Made by a program: the position numbers and the translations under genes. 64,000 bases of DNA from Lepiota brunneoincarnata (lineage: Eukaryota; Basidiomycota; Agaricomycetes; Agaricales; Agaricaceae): positions 3,893,614 to 3,957,613 of the forward strand of contig JAEBUN010000002.1 in the NCBI GenBank assembly GCA_023014365.1, read 5' to 3'. The notes under the pieces were generated by a model. It did no database searches, was not told the DNA's origin, and worked only from the letters and a program-made list of their open reading frames with translations. Positions 23,601 to 34,105 of the stretch are shown here, in pieces. Every line of letters begins with the position of its first letter. Position 1 is the stretch's first letter.

Positions 23601-24400
23601 CTAAGCAAACGTGAGTGAGGCATGGAAAGAACAAAGGTATAAAGGCGCACCTGGTCGTAGTAACAGATTGTAATCAGCTTTGCCTTTCCGCCGTAGATTC
23701 AACAATTTTGGTAGACCCTGTCACTTATTTGGAAAGGCAGATCCTAACGCGGAGAACTGCTCACCTTCGTCTCCCACTGAAACGCGTCTAATAGCCTCTT
23801 TTTCTCTTTCCCACCAGCAAACGCAGAAATACTATTCAGGAGCTTGATGGTCACAAGGGTAAGCTCATTGTGTGAGCCTCCGACGTAGGAGTTTAAGCGA
23901 CGCATCCACTGGGGCGTCAGGAGAGTCTTGATGACTGGGTAACAAGTGGCATGGTGGGTGTAATGAGAAGATAACAGCGAGATGATTGCACCAATGGCAG
24001 ACACAATGGCCACAAGCAGATTCGGCTGTTTCTTTTATGACTTTAGAAAAATATTTCAAGACGGCAAAGGTTTACTCACAGGGTTCGCAGTCTCCCATAA
24101 AACAAACACCTCTTGAGCACCCGGACTTTTCTCTAGCCACTGTTGCGCGAGTAATAGCCGCTCATCTTGGGGTGCAACGCGGCCCTCTTCCGGCAGAATC
24201 GTCAGCTGATTTCTGAGCTGATTGAGAGCTTAGGAAGACTTCGTTAGCCAGGGATTTTGAAGCGCATAAACTGGCTTCGTACCACCGACCACTGCGTCTG
24301 GGTTCTGAGCCTGCAAGCTCTCATAAATTTGCTCCGGAGTGTTGAATTTCTTTGAAGTTTCTACTTTTCTCTTCTTCTGCGGAGGCTTTTCTTCATCCAT
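17607..24400 (-). CDS. URB1: nucleolar pre-ribosomal-associated protein 1 (URB1/NPA1)
   Basis: Large nucleolar scaffold needed for early assembly of the 60S subunit. It starts at 24400 with a basic stretch (MDEEKPPQKKRKVETSKKF). The N-terminal Npa1-type region has LVTIKLLNSISAFAGGKEKK, LDQHRDAFLAIFKGLSQDQY, VVRHILEAIWTHIWADPRIK and VQHCSALTLAKCLMKYAKV. The C-terminal part has YDPIFLALLLHLVLIENPP, GWVEIFRTNIVGLCLRLLSS, KRRHTWDLLASIFQSS and IEWIGILGNVVLNANSTKL. At least ten short introns separate the exons. The final exon ends RTVMNLGS at 17607. One-base shifts are needed near 18404 (extra base between RIL and ADGM) and probably near 19797-19830, unless a 34-nt intron is used there. Length, order and alpha-helical repeats fit the family. 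Confidence 0.85.
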
Positions 24401-25197
24401 CAGCTAGATCTTGTTCTCCTATGTCATGTGCGAATTAACCGCGCGGTGTTGGTGGCCCAATACAAAAACGAAAATCTCCTCACCGAGGCCGGACGGCGGT
24501 CCGTCGCGTGCGATCATATTACTTAATCTTACATCTCGAGTTTCAATTTCTTCTTTCTGGACCCTTGTGCATTCCCTCGGTTTCCAGCATTTGGGCCGCA
24601 ATGGCGCTAACGTGGAAAAAAATGAGCCGAACGTATGCAAGAGCCGACGACTTCGGAAAAATCCCCAAGACTATCCCGCCCAAGATATGGTACGGATTCC
24701 TGGTGAAGTGGCCTCACCCTTTACCTTTCCCCGTTGTGTTGCTTCTGGCCTGATCTAGCTCCGCACATAACTACATGGGGTTCTGTTCTGGTGCTTGGTC
24801 CCTGACTTTCATTGAGCCCCTTTTCCTGCTAGCCAGCTTTATGCGAACAACGTGGATTCGGATATTTTTAGCCCCTACATTATCGTCATCCGCATGGCAC
24901 AATGGGCTTGCCGTCAAGTAATATACGGTTGCAAGGGTTTGTTTTATCAGTTTATTTAAAAATTTTGAAACGGCTCAAAAAAAAGGATTGCACGGCTTGT
25001 CCCAGATATAGCACGTTTTTAGGCCCTTGCTATCCCTTTCCACGTATAGCCTCGCTCACACAGCGCCCTCCACTCCACCACCAGAAAATACATTTTAGTT
25101 ACCTATGACTAACACTAGTGTTTGTGATTAACCCGAAAGTTATTTCTGCATAAATACTCAGATTGTTTTTGGTACCGCAGACCCCGGGTACTAGAAC
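24401..25197. promoter_or_regulatory. divergent intergenic region
   Basis: Separates URB1 (- strand) from the thaumatin-like gene (+ strand), so it should hold both promoters. A TATA-like CATAAATA lies at 25149-25156, about 45 bases before the thaumatin start. No gene was recognised inside. Open stretches at 24411-24758 are short and lack domain signals. Confidence 0.5.
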
Positions 25198-26105
25198 ATG
25201 GCCTCCTCTGTAAACTACTTCCTCATCGTGCTCCTTGCTGCTACTGTGGTGTGCGCAGACCACACATGTGCGCCCAAATTTTATCCCTCGGATGCACCCT
25301 CTTGACTTTGACATTGGTAATCATCATTAGTCACTCTCAGGAACAACTGCGGTTCCAACATTCAACCAGTGATCGCGAATGTCAATTGCGGGTACTCGCC
25401 TCGCTGTGACCAACCGGGCTCAGGCGGTGTGGTAAGTTCAATCTCCTAGGGGGTAGGAAGTTCACCATTCACGCTGTTAGCCCAACCCTGCTATTTCCTA
25501 TCGTGGGCCACAACCACACAGCCTGGGACACGGCGCAAGCCAGACTCTGACAATCAACCGCCAGGTGACCTACCATTGCATATGGTTTGCATCCTGATTC
25601 TGATTCCTATTGTCAGTGGAATGGGCGCATCTTTGCCCAGAACGGACACTGTGGCGCCAAGGCCGAAAGCTGCACCATGGCCGAGTTCAATCTTGATACA
25701 GGCAACAATTTTACACCCCAGGTATGTTCAATCTAGCGATCTTGATGCCGCCGACCCCCCCTCATACCTGTTTTCAGGCGTATGATATCTCCAACATTCA
25801 GGTACTAGGATTTGAATTGCAGCGCCTCCCATACGCTCAAGTTCATATATCCAGGGCTTCACACAATCGATGTCAATTTCGGTAAATGGGTGCGACACGG
25901 TCACCTGCACCAATGTGAACTGTGGCTGCAGGTCCGCCTATCCTCCTGGGGTGCGTTTTATTCTCTCTTCAACCCTGTGCCAAAACCATGTGGATTAACA
26001 CCTGACTTATGGCTCCACCAGGATCTTTCTGGATGTGGAAACGACTCGCCCGTGCGTGGATGCGGCACTGGTGATCACTCCTGGACAATCACCTTCTGCC
26101 CATAA
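25198..26105 (+). CDS. small secreted thaumatin-like protein
   Basis: Seven exons (25198-25267, 25331-25431, 25481-25564, 25617-25721, 25778-25801, 25855-25950, 26022-26105) sum to 564 nt, encoding 187 residues with no frame break. The signal peptide MASSVNYFLIVLLAATVVCA is followed by DHTFTLRNNCGSNIQP, the usual thaumatin opening. Later blocks are CGYSPRCDQPGSG, LGHGASQTLTI, WNGRIFAQNGHC, MAEFNLDTG, YDISNIQGF, SISVNGCDTVTC, CGCRSAYPPGDLSGCGNDS and GDHSWTITFCP. The mature chain has 12 cysteines, consistent with six disulphides, fewer than plant thaumatins. Family members bind or cleave beta-glucans or act in defence. The role here is inferred only. Confidence 0.9.
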
Positions 26106-26542
26106 GTCATCCTGAGGTACATAGAGCGGAACTACATAGTCGATTTGGGATATATCTTTGCTTTGTATCATAAATGGACCACCCCTGAATGGAGTTTCGA
26201 CGCTCTTTGCAACTGAGGATTTCTGATGCGACACAGCCCACGGCAACTTGTTGAGTTGCCGCAAGCAAGGGACTATTATGGCCTATTTGGCAAGAGCTTC
26301 CCAGTGGTCTCATGTTACGACGGACCTTTGGGCGGTCCCACGACGGTCGTACTTCAACAACCTTGTCCGTGTACTACCCCAGGTACATCGCTCAGGATCA
26401 GGGACCATCCTGAGTCCGTGTTCCATTCAATACCTCGCCAGTGAGCGGCCAACGATACTCGATTGTGCAGGTCATCACCCTAGACCTGATAAACTAGAAT
26501 TTCACATTAGTGTCTATCCTACCCGTATCAGTAGCTCGGAAC
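26106..26542. other. spacer after the thaumatin-like gene
   Basis: Contains open stretches on the + strand (26226-26500) that read partly like protein, but no splice chain into the next gene is convincing. It may hold 5' exons or the promoter of the gene starting at 26543. Confidence 0.35.
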
Positions 26543-28086
26543 ATGAATGGCAGCCTCGAACATGGCACCCAAGGCAGCCTGGCGGAGCCCTATATTAGCT
26601 CCTTGAACACCGCGAACCCTTTGTCTGTCAAGATGGGCCAGACAGTTGTGCCGCCCCACAACCCATGCACAAGCAGCCAGGTGAGCACGATATCGCCGTT
26701 TTTTTGTCATTGCTGAAGGCGAGACAGGATATGCAACAACAGGAGGACGAGTACAAAAAATCGGTCACCATAATTTTCTGGTACAAGGTAATTCAAACAC
26801 ACGCTGGCCTACTCCTGCCGTCCAGGATCTTGATTGAAACTTTGCAGGGTAATACACCGCCTATCAGACTCCAACAGATGATCCCTACTTTTCCTTTCTT
26901 CCAGCTCTCCAAGTTAACTTCTCTCGTTGTCGAACTGGGCTTGTCCCCAACCTCGTATCTGGATACATACAACCCCACAACGGGCCAATGGGACCAACAC
27001 CCGATATCGACTGTACGGATGATCGAGACCCAACAGCGATTGCTGTATCGCATTCGAAAAAGCCTCCTAGAAGGGCTCAAGGACGAAGAATGCACTGGGA
27101 TTTTCGAAGAAATTGAGATACAGCGCCGCCTCAACAAGCCCTTTCATGCCACACCCTCCAGTTCGCTTCCCAGACACAGGGACTCGACTCCCAAGAGCCC
27201 TTACAAGCGTCCACCACCAGACGACACCGACGCCAACCACAACCACACACCCAAGGTTCATATACCCAACAATTACTATATCGGACCCCAACCCATCATC
27301 CACCGCGATAACGACCAGGGATCGCTCGCCAACGATTCTGGACCCGCATCCAACATCCCTATGTCCCCCTCCACATCCCAACCTGCCGCATCACAATCCA
27401 TACCCACACCACCCTCCTCCACATCTTCAAATATACCCACAGACGACTTTACATACCCCAACACTTCCATGTATGATAACAGCGCACCCTCCTCATCCAC
27501 CCCAACCCTCTCTTCATCCATCACAGTCCCCATCGCCTACCCACCACATCCCCCACTCAAGCGCTGGCCAAATGACTACACCGTCGCAGAGATTTCCTCA
27601 GGGTTCGCCGCCATGGATGCCCTCGTAGCACAATCTGCAAATGGGTCGACCATGACACACAAAGTGGCCTTTGAACGTGTGTTTGGGAGTCGATATGTGA
27701 AGAGCACCGTGTGTCGTCATCGTGGCGTGTGGAAAAAGGCTCATCCGAGCCTGAGGGCGCAGTATGAGGCTATGGGGAACGATGAGCGGGCTTATTGGGG
27801 AGAGTTTGTGAGGCATGTGGAGGGAAGGCCGCCCTCGCTCAGAGTTGGTGGCGCTAATTCGGTGCTGAATCCGCCTTCTGGTGGGAGCGCTGGATCGAGG
27901 CAGGGGATTACTTCTGAGGATGAGGACGGTGGGCACGTAGATGATTCTCAGGTGATTGAAAGTTTGCAGGGTGGCCAAGGTCAGTCGAATTGTACTTTTG
28001 TGATGTTATTGAACCCTACATCTTATTGTTCATCTGCTTGGCGCCTAGTAGGTCCTGCTACGAATGCGACGATGCAGAGTTGGTAA
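26543..28086 (+). CDS. uncharacterised protein with HMG-box-like C-terminus
   Basis: Proposed exons 26543-26680, 26719-26787 and 26848-28086; the first intron would be only 38 nt. The N-terminal block reads VTIIFWYKGNTPPIRLQQM, FQLSKLTSLVVELGLSPTSY, STVRMIETQQRLLYRIRKSL and IFEEIEIQRRLNKPF. It is followed by about 140 residues rich in Pro, Ser and Thr. The C-terminal block has LKRWPNDYTVAEISSGFAAM, FERVFGSRYVKSTVCRHRGV, WKKAHPSLRAQYEAMGNDER and YWGEFVRHVEGRP. Spacing of W, R and the final ERAYW resembles an HMG-box second and third helix, which would suggest DNA binding. I know of no named function. The 3' end may be spliced near 27980-28050 instead of reading to the stop at 28086. Confidence 0.6.
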
Positions 28087-28811
28087 ACCGCTCGAGGACT
28101 ACGTTTATTAGCTGATCTTTGCACCCCAGGCTTGAACGTCTACGACTCAGCTTTGGCACCTATGACCAACAATACTCATGGATGAGCCGCCCAGAGCGCT
28201 ACCTTAAAATGTACAACAATTTGCTGTTTGCTACGTGCTATCTGCTTCGCCGTGGACCCTTCTCAGGCTGTGCGAGTTTTGCTTCGTGTACAACATAGTG
28301 TATCATATACCACATGTGCGCTTTAACTAACCAACAGCCGTGGCCAGATCGTATAAACAAAAGCGCTCTAGTATCAACATTAACCTAGCTGCACCAATTC
28401 CATACCTTTTCCCATTTACATCATAGTGAGTGCTGTGTGACTCGGGACTGCGCTAGCGTCTCCCCACACCAGATTGTCGGGACCTCGCCCCCCGCACACC
28501 AGGGCACGATTGATCGGTAATGGGGCTGTACTCCACATGTTCGGTTGGTGGTATATCCTCCGAGCCTGAGAAGGAAGGATCTAGAGAATTCATATCACAT
28601 GGTCCCCCCTAAGGAAGCCCAAGGAAGTTTTGACCACACCAGAGCCTAGAAAGTGATACACATGTTCTTATCGTATGCTCTTGGCGCATTCTTAGAGTAC
28701 CCAATTCGGCGGAAAACCAGTGGTGTCCCCCTCAATTTGTACATGAATATTAGTATATGTATACCTTATACATTGCAATGCACCGACATGGAGTGACACA
28801 TTTACTCCAAA
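28087..28811. other. spacer between convergent genes
   Basis: 3' flanks of the HMG-like gene and of the P450. AT-rich, stop codons in all frames, no gene seen. Confidence 0.5.
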
Positions 28812-31108
28812 TCAATCCGTCTCCACCCTCCGGACTCTCAAAGGGACTTGTGGCCCGCCGTACCCCTCGATCTTCGGCCTCGGCAAGAAAGATGGATGCC
28901 TCCGGATGCGCGTATCGGGACCATCTGGGAACTCAAAGCTATAGTGCCGAATCATAACAGCCAACACGATCTACAAAAAACAGCATGTTAAAACACCTTG
29001 CAAAATGCCAAGAGGCATGTACTTCGAGTGATGCGAGGGTAACTCGCCTTGAATTCCGCCAGTGCAAAGTTCTTACCCAAACAAATCCGAGGTCCATCGG
29101 AAAAAGTGAGGATGTGGCGGTGTCCCTGAATCGCCTTTGCGCCTTCGGACCGCCCATCTAACCAGCGTTCAGGTTCGAATGTTTTGGCATCAGATCCCCA
29201 GAGTGCGTCGGATCTGTTCAGGGTCGCGATAGGAGAGGTGATGACCGTGCCTTTGGCTACGACCAGTTTGTCGGTAGTTGTTCCACTGAGGGTTGTAATG
29301 GGCCGACTAAATGGTATTATGTCGTTTTCAGCAGCCTTTCGGTTTCCGGGTTAAGTAAGGTTGGGGGTTCAGTGGCCGGAGGAGGGAAATGACGTACCAC
29401 ACGGGTGGTTTCACTGACGGGAGGATGGAGACGGAGGATCTCATGAACGACGGCGTCGAGATACGGTAGCTCAGAAGTTAATTGTTCCCATGATGGATCT
29501 GTGCCACTAAGACCTGCTACTTCTTCTCGCAACTTCTGCTGCTTCTTTGGTTGCCTTGAAAGCTCTATGAGAGCCCACTGCAAGTCGCGAATCTGTGGAT
29601 GCATTGAGATAGGGGCTTAGCTACTCACGGTCAAACTGACTGTGAGGAAGGCGGTGAGACTACTGTGCTTGTGCTAGTTCGTTTACTTACTTGATGTCGT
29701 CTCGTATCCTATTGACAGTAAGCACCCCGCCCTTGCCCGGGTTATCTCATGTAGTACACGCACCTGCCAATAAGAGAATATGCTACAAGACACCTCAATT
29801 TCATTACCAGCTTAACATTCACGGACATGTACGTACCATCTGGGCCAGAACTTCTTCTGATGACATCTGTAGCTGCGTTCCAGCGTTCTCGGATTTGACT
29901 GAAGAGGGCAGAGCATCAACTACAAGATGCCACGAACGAAATTTGGAAAAAAAAAAAAAGGCTTTTTACCGAGTAATCCAATAATCGACTTGTCAGCGGT
30001 GGTACTGTCCACCTTACCATCCTTGACCTGCCGACTCCTCTCCAAGAGCTCATCGGCAATCCCTGCCATTGTTTTTCTCAGCTGACGAAGCATGAGATTA
30101 GTCCGCGTCGGTAAATTTTGCAAAGTGGGGAACATGGGGCCTAGGAAAAATATGAGCCGAGAAAGGACGTCGCTGTTCGCGCCACTAAAGGATTCCAAAA
30201 CATCGACTGCTGGTGTGCTTTTTCCAGAGAGTGCACCAAAGTCGTGACCGAAGCCTGCGATCCCGATAGAATCCAATCTAGGACCAAGTTAATGGTGATA
30301 CTTTGTAAACTTGTCCAATACGCACGAGACGTGGTTCATCCTTTTGGGGGAAGATTCATCAATAAGAATTACTGGTAACTCAAATAACTGGATACCATTT
30401 CTGAACATCGATCAGCGCATATTCCGCCTTTTCTGATTCCATGATGCTGTCCCAAGCTTCTTTCATCTAGATGAGGAGTCAGGGGGGATGAAGGCCGAAT
30501 GCATATGATATCACGTGCCTTGTAAGCAGAGTCATAGAATACGGTCGATAACCGTCGTATAGCAGCATTGCTAAAGGCAGGAGTAAGAGCTTTGCGCTGC
30601 CTGAGAAAACTCGTCGTAAATCACTATCAGGAAGGGCCGTTTTGATCATCTCACCTTTTGTGACTTTCGCCCTCTGCCCAGAGCACCCCACGACCAAACT
30701 GGTTCTCTCTGATCAGCCCATATCTACCCGAGGTTCATAGCCACAAACCAGATTCTCAACGAACACACGAGCCAACTTGGTTTGTACATAACCAAAAGTC
30801 TCCCTCGAATAAAAATGAGCAGCAGCCTTGGTATCACAAATGACAATGCGCTTGGATCCGAATGGTCCAGGAACGATGAACGCAGGGCCATACTCTTCCC
30901 CCCACTTCTCGTACAAGAGTCCAGGCTCGTCCTCCTCCTTGGTGGAGCGGTAGAACCCGAAGATGAAGCTTTTGTTCTTCGGGCCTTTCAGCCGTGTGGT
31001 GCTCGTTTTAGACCAGTTTCGTAATGATAAGATAACCTTGGCTGTGACCAATAATATAGTGATGAGAACGACCAGGCCAGACTTTTCAACGGTGTGTGCA
31101 GGTGTCAT
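28812..31108 (-). CDS. cytochrome P450 monooxygenase
   Basis: Membrane-bound haem monooxygenase, probably in the endoplasmic reticulum. It starts at 31108 with MTPAHTVEKSG and a hydrophobic anchor (LVVLITILLVTAKVIL). C-helix VLWAEGESHKRQRKALTPAF comes from splicing near 30660-30600. The pre-I-helix segment is ENAGTQLQMSSEEVLAQM; the I-helix is GYETTSISLTWALIELSRQP, joined over two introns; ExxR lies in HEILRLHPPVSE. The haem loop is FSDGPRICLGKNFALAEF with its cysteine. It ends RPKIEGYGGPQVPLRV with TGA at 28812. All diagnostic motifs read cleanly after splicing of many short introns. One intron contains a poly-A/T run near 29945. The substrate is unknown. The SDR genes immediately upstream on the same strand could act on the same molecule. 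Confidence 0.9.
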
Positions 31109-31478
31109 TTCAAGGAACGGGTGGGGAGGGCAGAGAGGTAAGTAACCGGGCTATGTGCTATAAGTATTTGTCTTTCTCTGGCGCAGTGACCGATATCACT
31201 ACAAGTAGGTTAGCCTCTAGTATCCTGCGAGCGCTTACAAAGCTCTTGTACTGGTAAGTCCAGGGACCTGCATAGAGCATGGAATGAAGGTTCATGAGGA
31301 GTTTCAATATCGTGGGCTGATTCATCTGCATACACGTAAGAACTGAATGGCTCTCGGGATACAAACTTAATATGCCGGAGCGGTGAGAAGATATTTGCCG
31401 GGGGTACAAGATCTGTGTTACCCTTTCGAAACCTTGCCAGGTGTAGCGTGGGATACCTTCTAAGATGTATACTGCATT
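31109..31478. other. spacer between P450 and SDR relic
   Basis: Contains the P450 promoter. An 83-codon open stretch on the minus strand (31158-31409) has no recognisable features and no similarity to the missing SDR C-terminus. Confidence 0.4.
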
Positions 31479-31722
31479 TTATATAGCCTGCATTGGCTGC
31501 TCAATGGGAGCGAAGACGTCGAATTCCAGGGTCTCTGCCCCCAGTGCTTTGAGGTCGTCGAGCTGAGAGACAGAGTGTGCTCGGGCTGTAGCAATAACGA
31601 GGTCGCGACCAAAGCCTGATCTAAGTAGAGCAAGTGGACTGTCGAAATAATGAAAATGCGGAGATTCGAATGTCTGACGAGGTACCGGTGATAAACCAGA
31701 TAAGTTGAGAGGGTTTCGCCAT
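31479..31722 (-). pseudogene. truncated short-chain dehydrogenase relic
   Basis: Exon 1 reads MAKPSQLIWFITGTS with a GTCAG donor. Exon 2 reads SGFGRDLVIATARAHSVSQL and DDLKALGAETLEFDV, then meets TAA at 31479. Compared with the two intact copies, about ten residues (ALNRGDKVIA) are missing between two IA-encoding positions. Everything after the dinucleotide-binding half is absent, including the NNAG and YxxxK regions. It cannot make a working SDR. It is the third unit of the local array. Confidence 0.75.
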
Positions 31723-32572
31723 TGTAGGCTTGGTTCAGATATTTTCACTGGGACGCTCGCGGCACGGTTTCTTCCCAGCGATCGCGGAGCCCAAGTACTA
31801 CACGACTCGCCCAAGAAGTCAAGGCAACCCTACTCGAAACTGACGAAATTCGTCCACACCCTACCTCGAGGGGAAACTCGGACTGACTTCCGAACAGAGG
31901 CGCCCAAGTGTCGCAAGCTGTGGAGGAGCCAATCTAAAATAAATAACCCCCTTCTACCCCTCGATACAGGCACACTGAGATAATGAATCCTATGATCCTG
32001 CAAGTCTCTTTTCGTTCTTCTCCGACACTTAAATATTTCCGGTGACTTGATCCTATTGACATATTGCCCGAGATCTCTCGTAACATTGTACAATATCGTA
32101 CCCGTCAAATTGGATTCAATATATATTCAATTGTTTGTCCTCGGACCTGCGTCCCTTTTAACGTTAGGTTTCTAGCCACGCCTGTCGTCGTCGCGACATT
32201 TTGACTCCTGCATGCAGCCAGTGTTCACCTTTCTCTTTGCGGTCATTTTAGGCGAGACAGAATTTGTGACCACTAGATTATTATCAGATACTACAAAAAG
32301 GTAAAAAGAGAAAAGAAAAAAACGCGGGATGGAACCTACATCAATCCCTCGAAACCCTCATGGTAATAATGCATTCCCACGGGGTCCTGGTGTTGGAAGT
32401 AGCGCCACAAAAGCAGTCTGCGATGCTAGCAGAATGGAAGGATACCTTTACCCCGATTTCTTCAGAACCCGAAACATCTCAGATACGAATCCACACATAA
32501 ACAAATACTGTAAGAGAACACCGGGATTATGCCAAAAACCTGGCTAGATGAACACAAACGCTACATTCAAAT
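31723..32572. other. spacer within the SDR array
   Basis: Open stretches at 31830-32108 and 32329-32547 are short and unrecognised. Probably the 5' flank of the relic and the 3' flank of the next SDR copy. Confidence 0.4.
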
Positions 32573-33771
32573 CTAGAAATCTGTGCTTATTGTAGTTTCC
32601 TTCCACTCTCTCAACATCCACAGCGTCCTCTCATTCTCCATCTTGACAACTTGGTAACAATCACTTCCCAATGCCACGACTCTCGGAAATTCTTTGCCTT
32701 TTGCATTCCCTTCGCTGCGTACCACATCCACCAACGCTTCAGCACCCTTCTTGGGATCTCCCGGCTGCTTTCCACTAATCGCTGTGTGCAATTCAAATCA
32801 GTAAGCAAAACTTTAAAGTAAGTGGTGTAAGCATATATAGATATATATACCTTGATATGCAGCGTCCGCTTTCTCTGACATTGGACGGTAGTCCTCGATA
32901 CGTGAAGTCCAAGCAGTGCGTTTTCCCGGTTCGAGGAGTGAAGTACGGAAATACCCTAAATCAACGCAAATGCTCTTCAATCCAAGCGGTGCGATTTCTT
33001 CATGCAGCGTTAAAGATATTCCTAAATATCGGAAGAGAACGTATTAATCACGGGGGCGACCGTGAAGGGGGGGGGACAGAACACAGTCCACTTACCTCGA
33101 ACAGCAAACTTGGTCGCAGAGTAAATACCCGCATTGAGAAGTGGTCCCCATCCAGCGATCGAGCCTATAAAAACAACAGTCCCCGTTTTACGTTCTCGCA
33201 TATATGGAAGGAATGCGCGGGAGACATTCAGAGCTCCAAACACATTTGTGTTGAACTGCTGGAGCGTTTCTTCCGGCCTTCACACACACAAGTTCATGGT
33301 AAGTAGCAGTGATACTTAACTCGGGGGTGACCACTCTTACGTGCATTCCTCAATCGTTCCAGCCAAGATATACCCTATTTTGATTATCAGATTTTCTGAT
33401 TACCGCCTGACATGACAGTGAAACGGTCTACCAGCATTATTCACGAGGACATCTACCCTTCCATATATGGCAACGGCCTTTGCCGCAGCCTGCTTGAGTT
33501 GTTCAATGGGAGCAGAAACATCGAGTTCTAGAGTCTCTGCCCCAAGTGCTTTGAGGTCATCGAGCTGGGAGACAGAACGTGCTCGGGCTGTGGCAATGAC
33601 TTTGTCTCCGCGGTTTAAAGCGGCAATAACGAGGTCGCGACCAAAGCCTGATCTACATAGAGCGGGGGGGGGGGGGGGGGGTTGTCAAAGTAACGAAAAA
33701 TGTAGAGGGGCGCGAGTGTCTTACGAGGTGCCGGTGATAAGCCAGACAAGTTGAGTAGATGGTATAGTCAT
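32573..33771 (-). CDS. short-chain dehydrogenase/reductase, copy 2
   Basis: NAD(P)-dependent oxidoreductase of the classical SDR type, Rossmann fold. It starts at 33771 with MTIPSTQLVWLITGTS. The cofactor loop TGTSSGFGRD is completed across an intron that contains an 18-base G run (33664-33681 on the + strand). Other motifs are VIATARARSVSQLDDLKALG, VDVLVNNAG, FGALNVSRAFLPYMRE, catalytic Ser in VVFIGSIAG, YSATK for the catalytic Tyr/Lys, and SICVDLGYFRTSLL. The C-terminus reads SGKQPGDPKKGAEALVDVVR and ALGSDCYQVVKMENERTLW, stopping at 32573. Several short introns, all with acceptable borders. The substrate is unknown. Close paralogue of the gene at 34106-35268. Confidence 0.88.
33664..33681. 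repeat. poly-G tract inside an SDR intron
   Basis: About 18 G on the + strand (C on the coding strand), located in the first intron of the SDR copy 2. The corresponding intron of copy 3 lacks it. Confidence 0.9.
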
Positions 33772-34105
33772 TATGAGGAGTTGTGAATGCACGACACGCA
33801 GAGTCCCAGATGTTTGTTTGTAACCTTTTAATACTCTGAGACCTTCTGCAACCAGACCGATGGCCGACCAACCCCACCTGCACCAAACCGATTTTCTCCC
33901 CGAGACATACAGGCTCATGACTCGGGCAAGAAGTCAGTGGACCCGGCGGGGTTTGTCAGTACCCAAAGCTTGACCGAAGTAAGGGTGTGTGATTTGGGTG
34001 AGATAATACATCATTGATATATAGTCTTCTTTGCCTCATTTGGAATACAACTCTCCCGCGAATTCAACATGTCCAAAAGGTCGAATTTTCGTCCTACAAC
34101 GATGC
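33772..34105. promoter_or_regulatory. 5' flank of SDR copy 2
   Basis: Short intergenic space between two SDR genes in the same orientation; it should hold the promoter of copy 2 and the terminator of copy 3. No gene seen. Confidence 0.5.

Noticed and set aside
26543..28086. Mating-type HMG gene
   Set aside because: Basidiomycete mating loci rely on homeodomain and pheromone/receptor genes, none of which is nearby. The HMG resemblance is partial.
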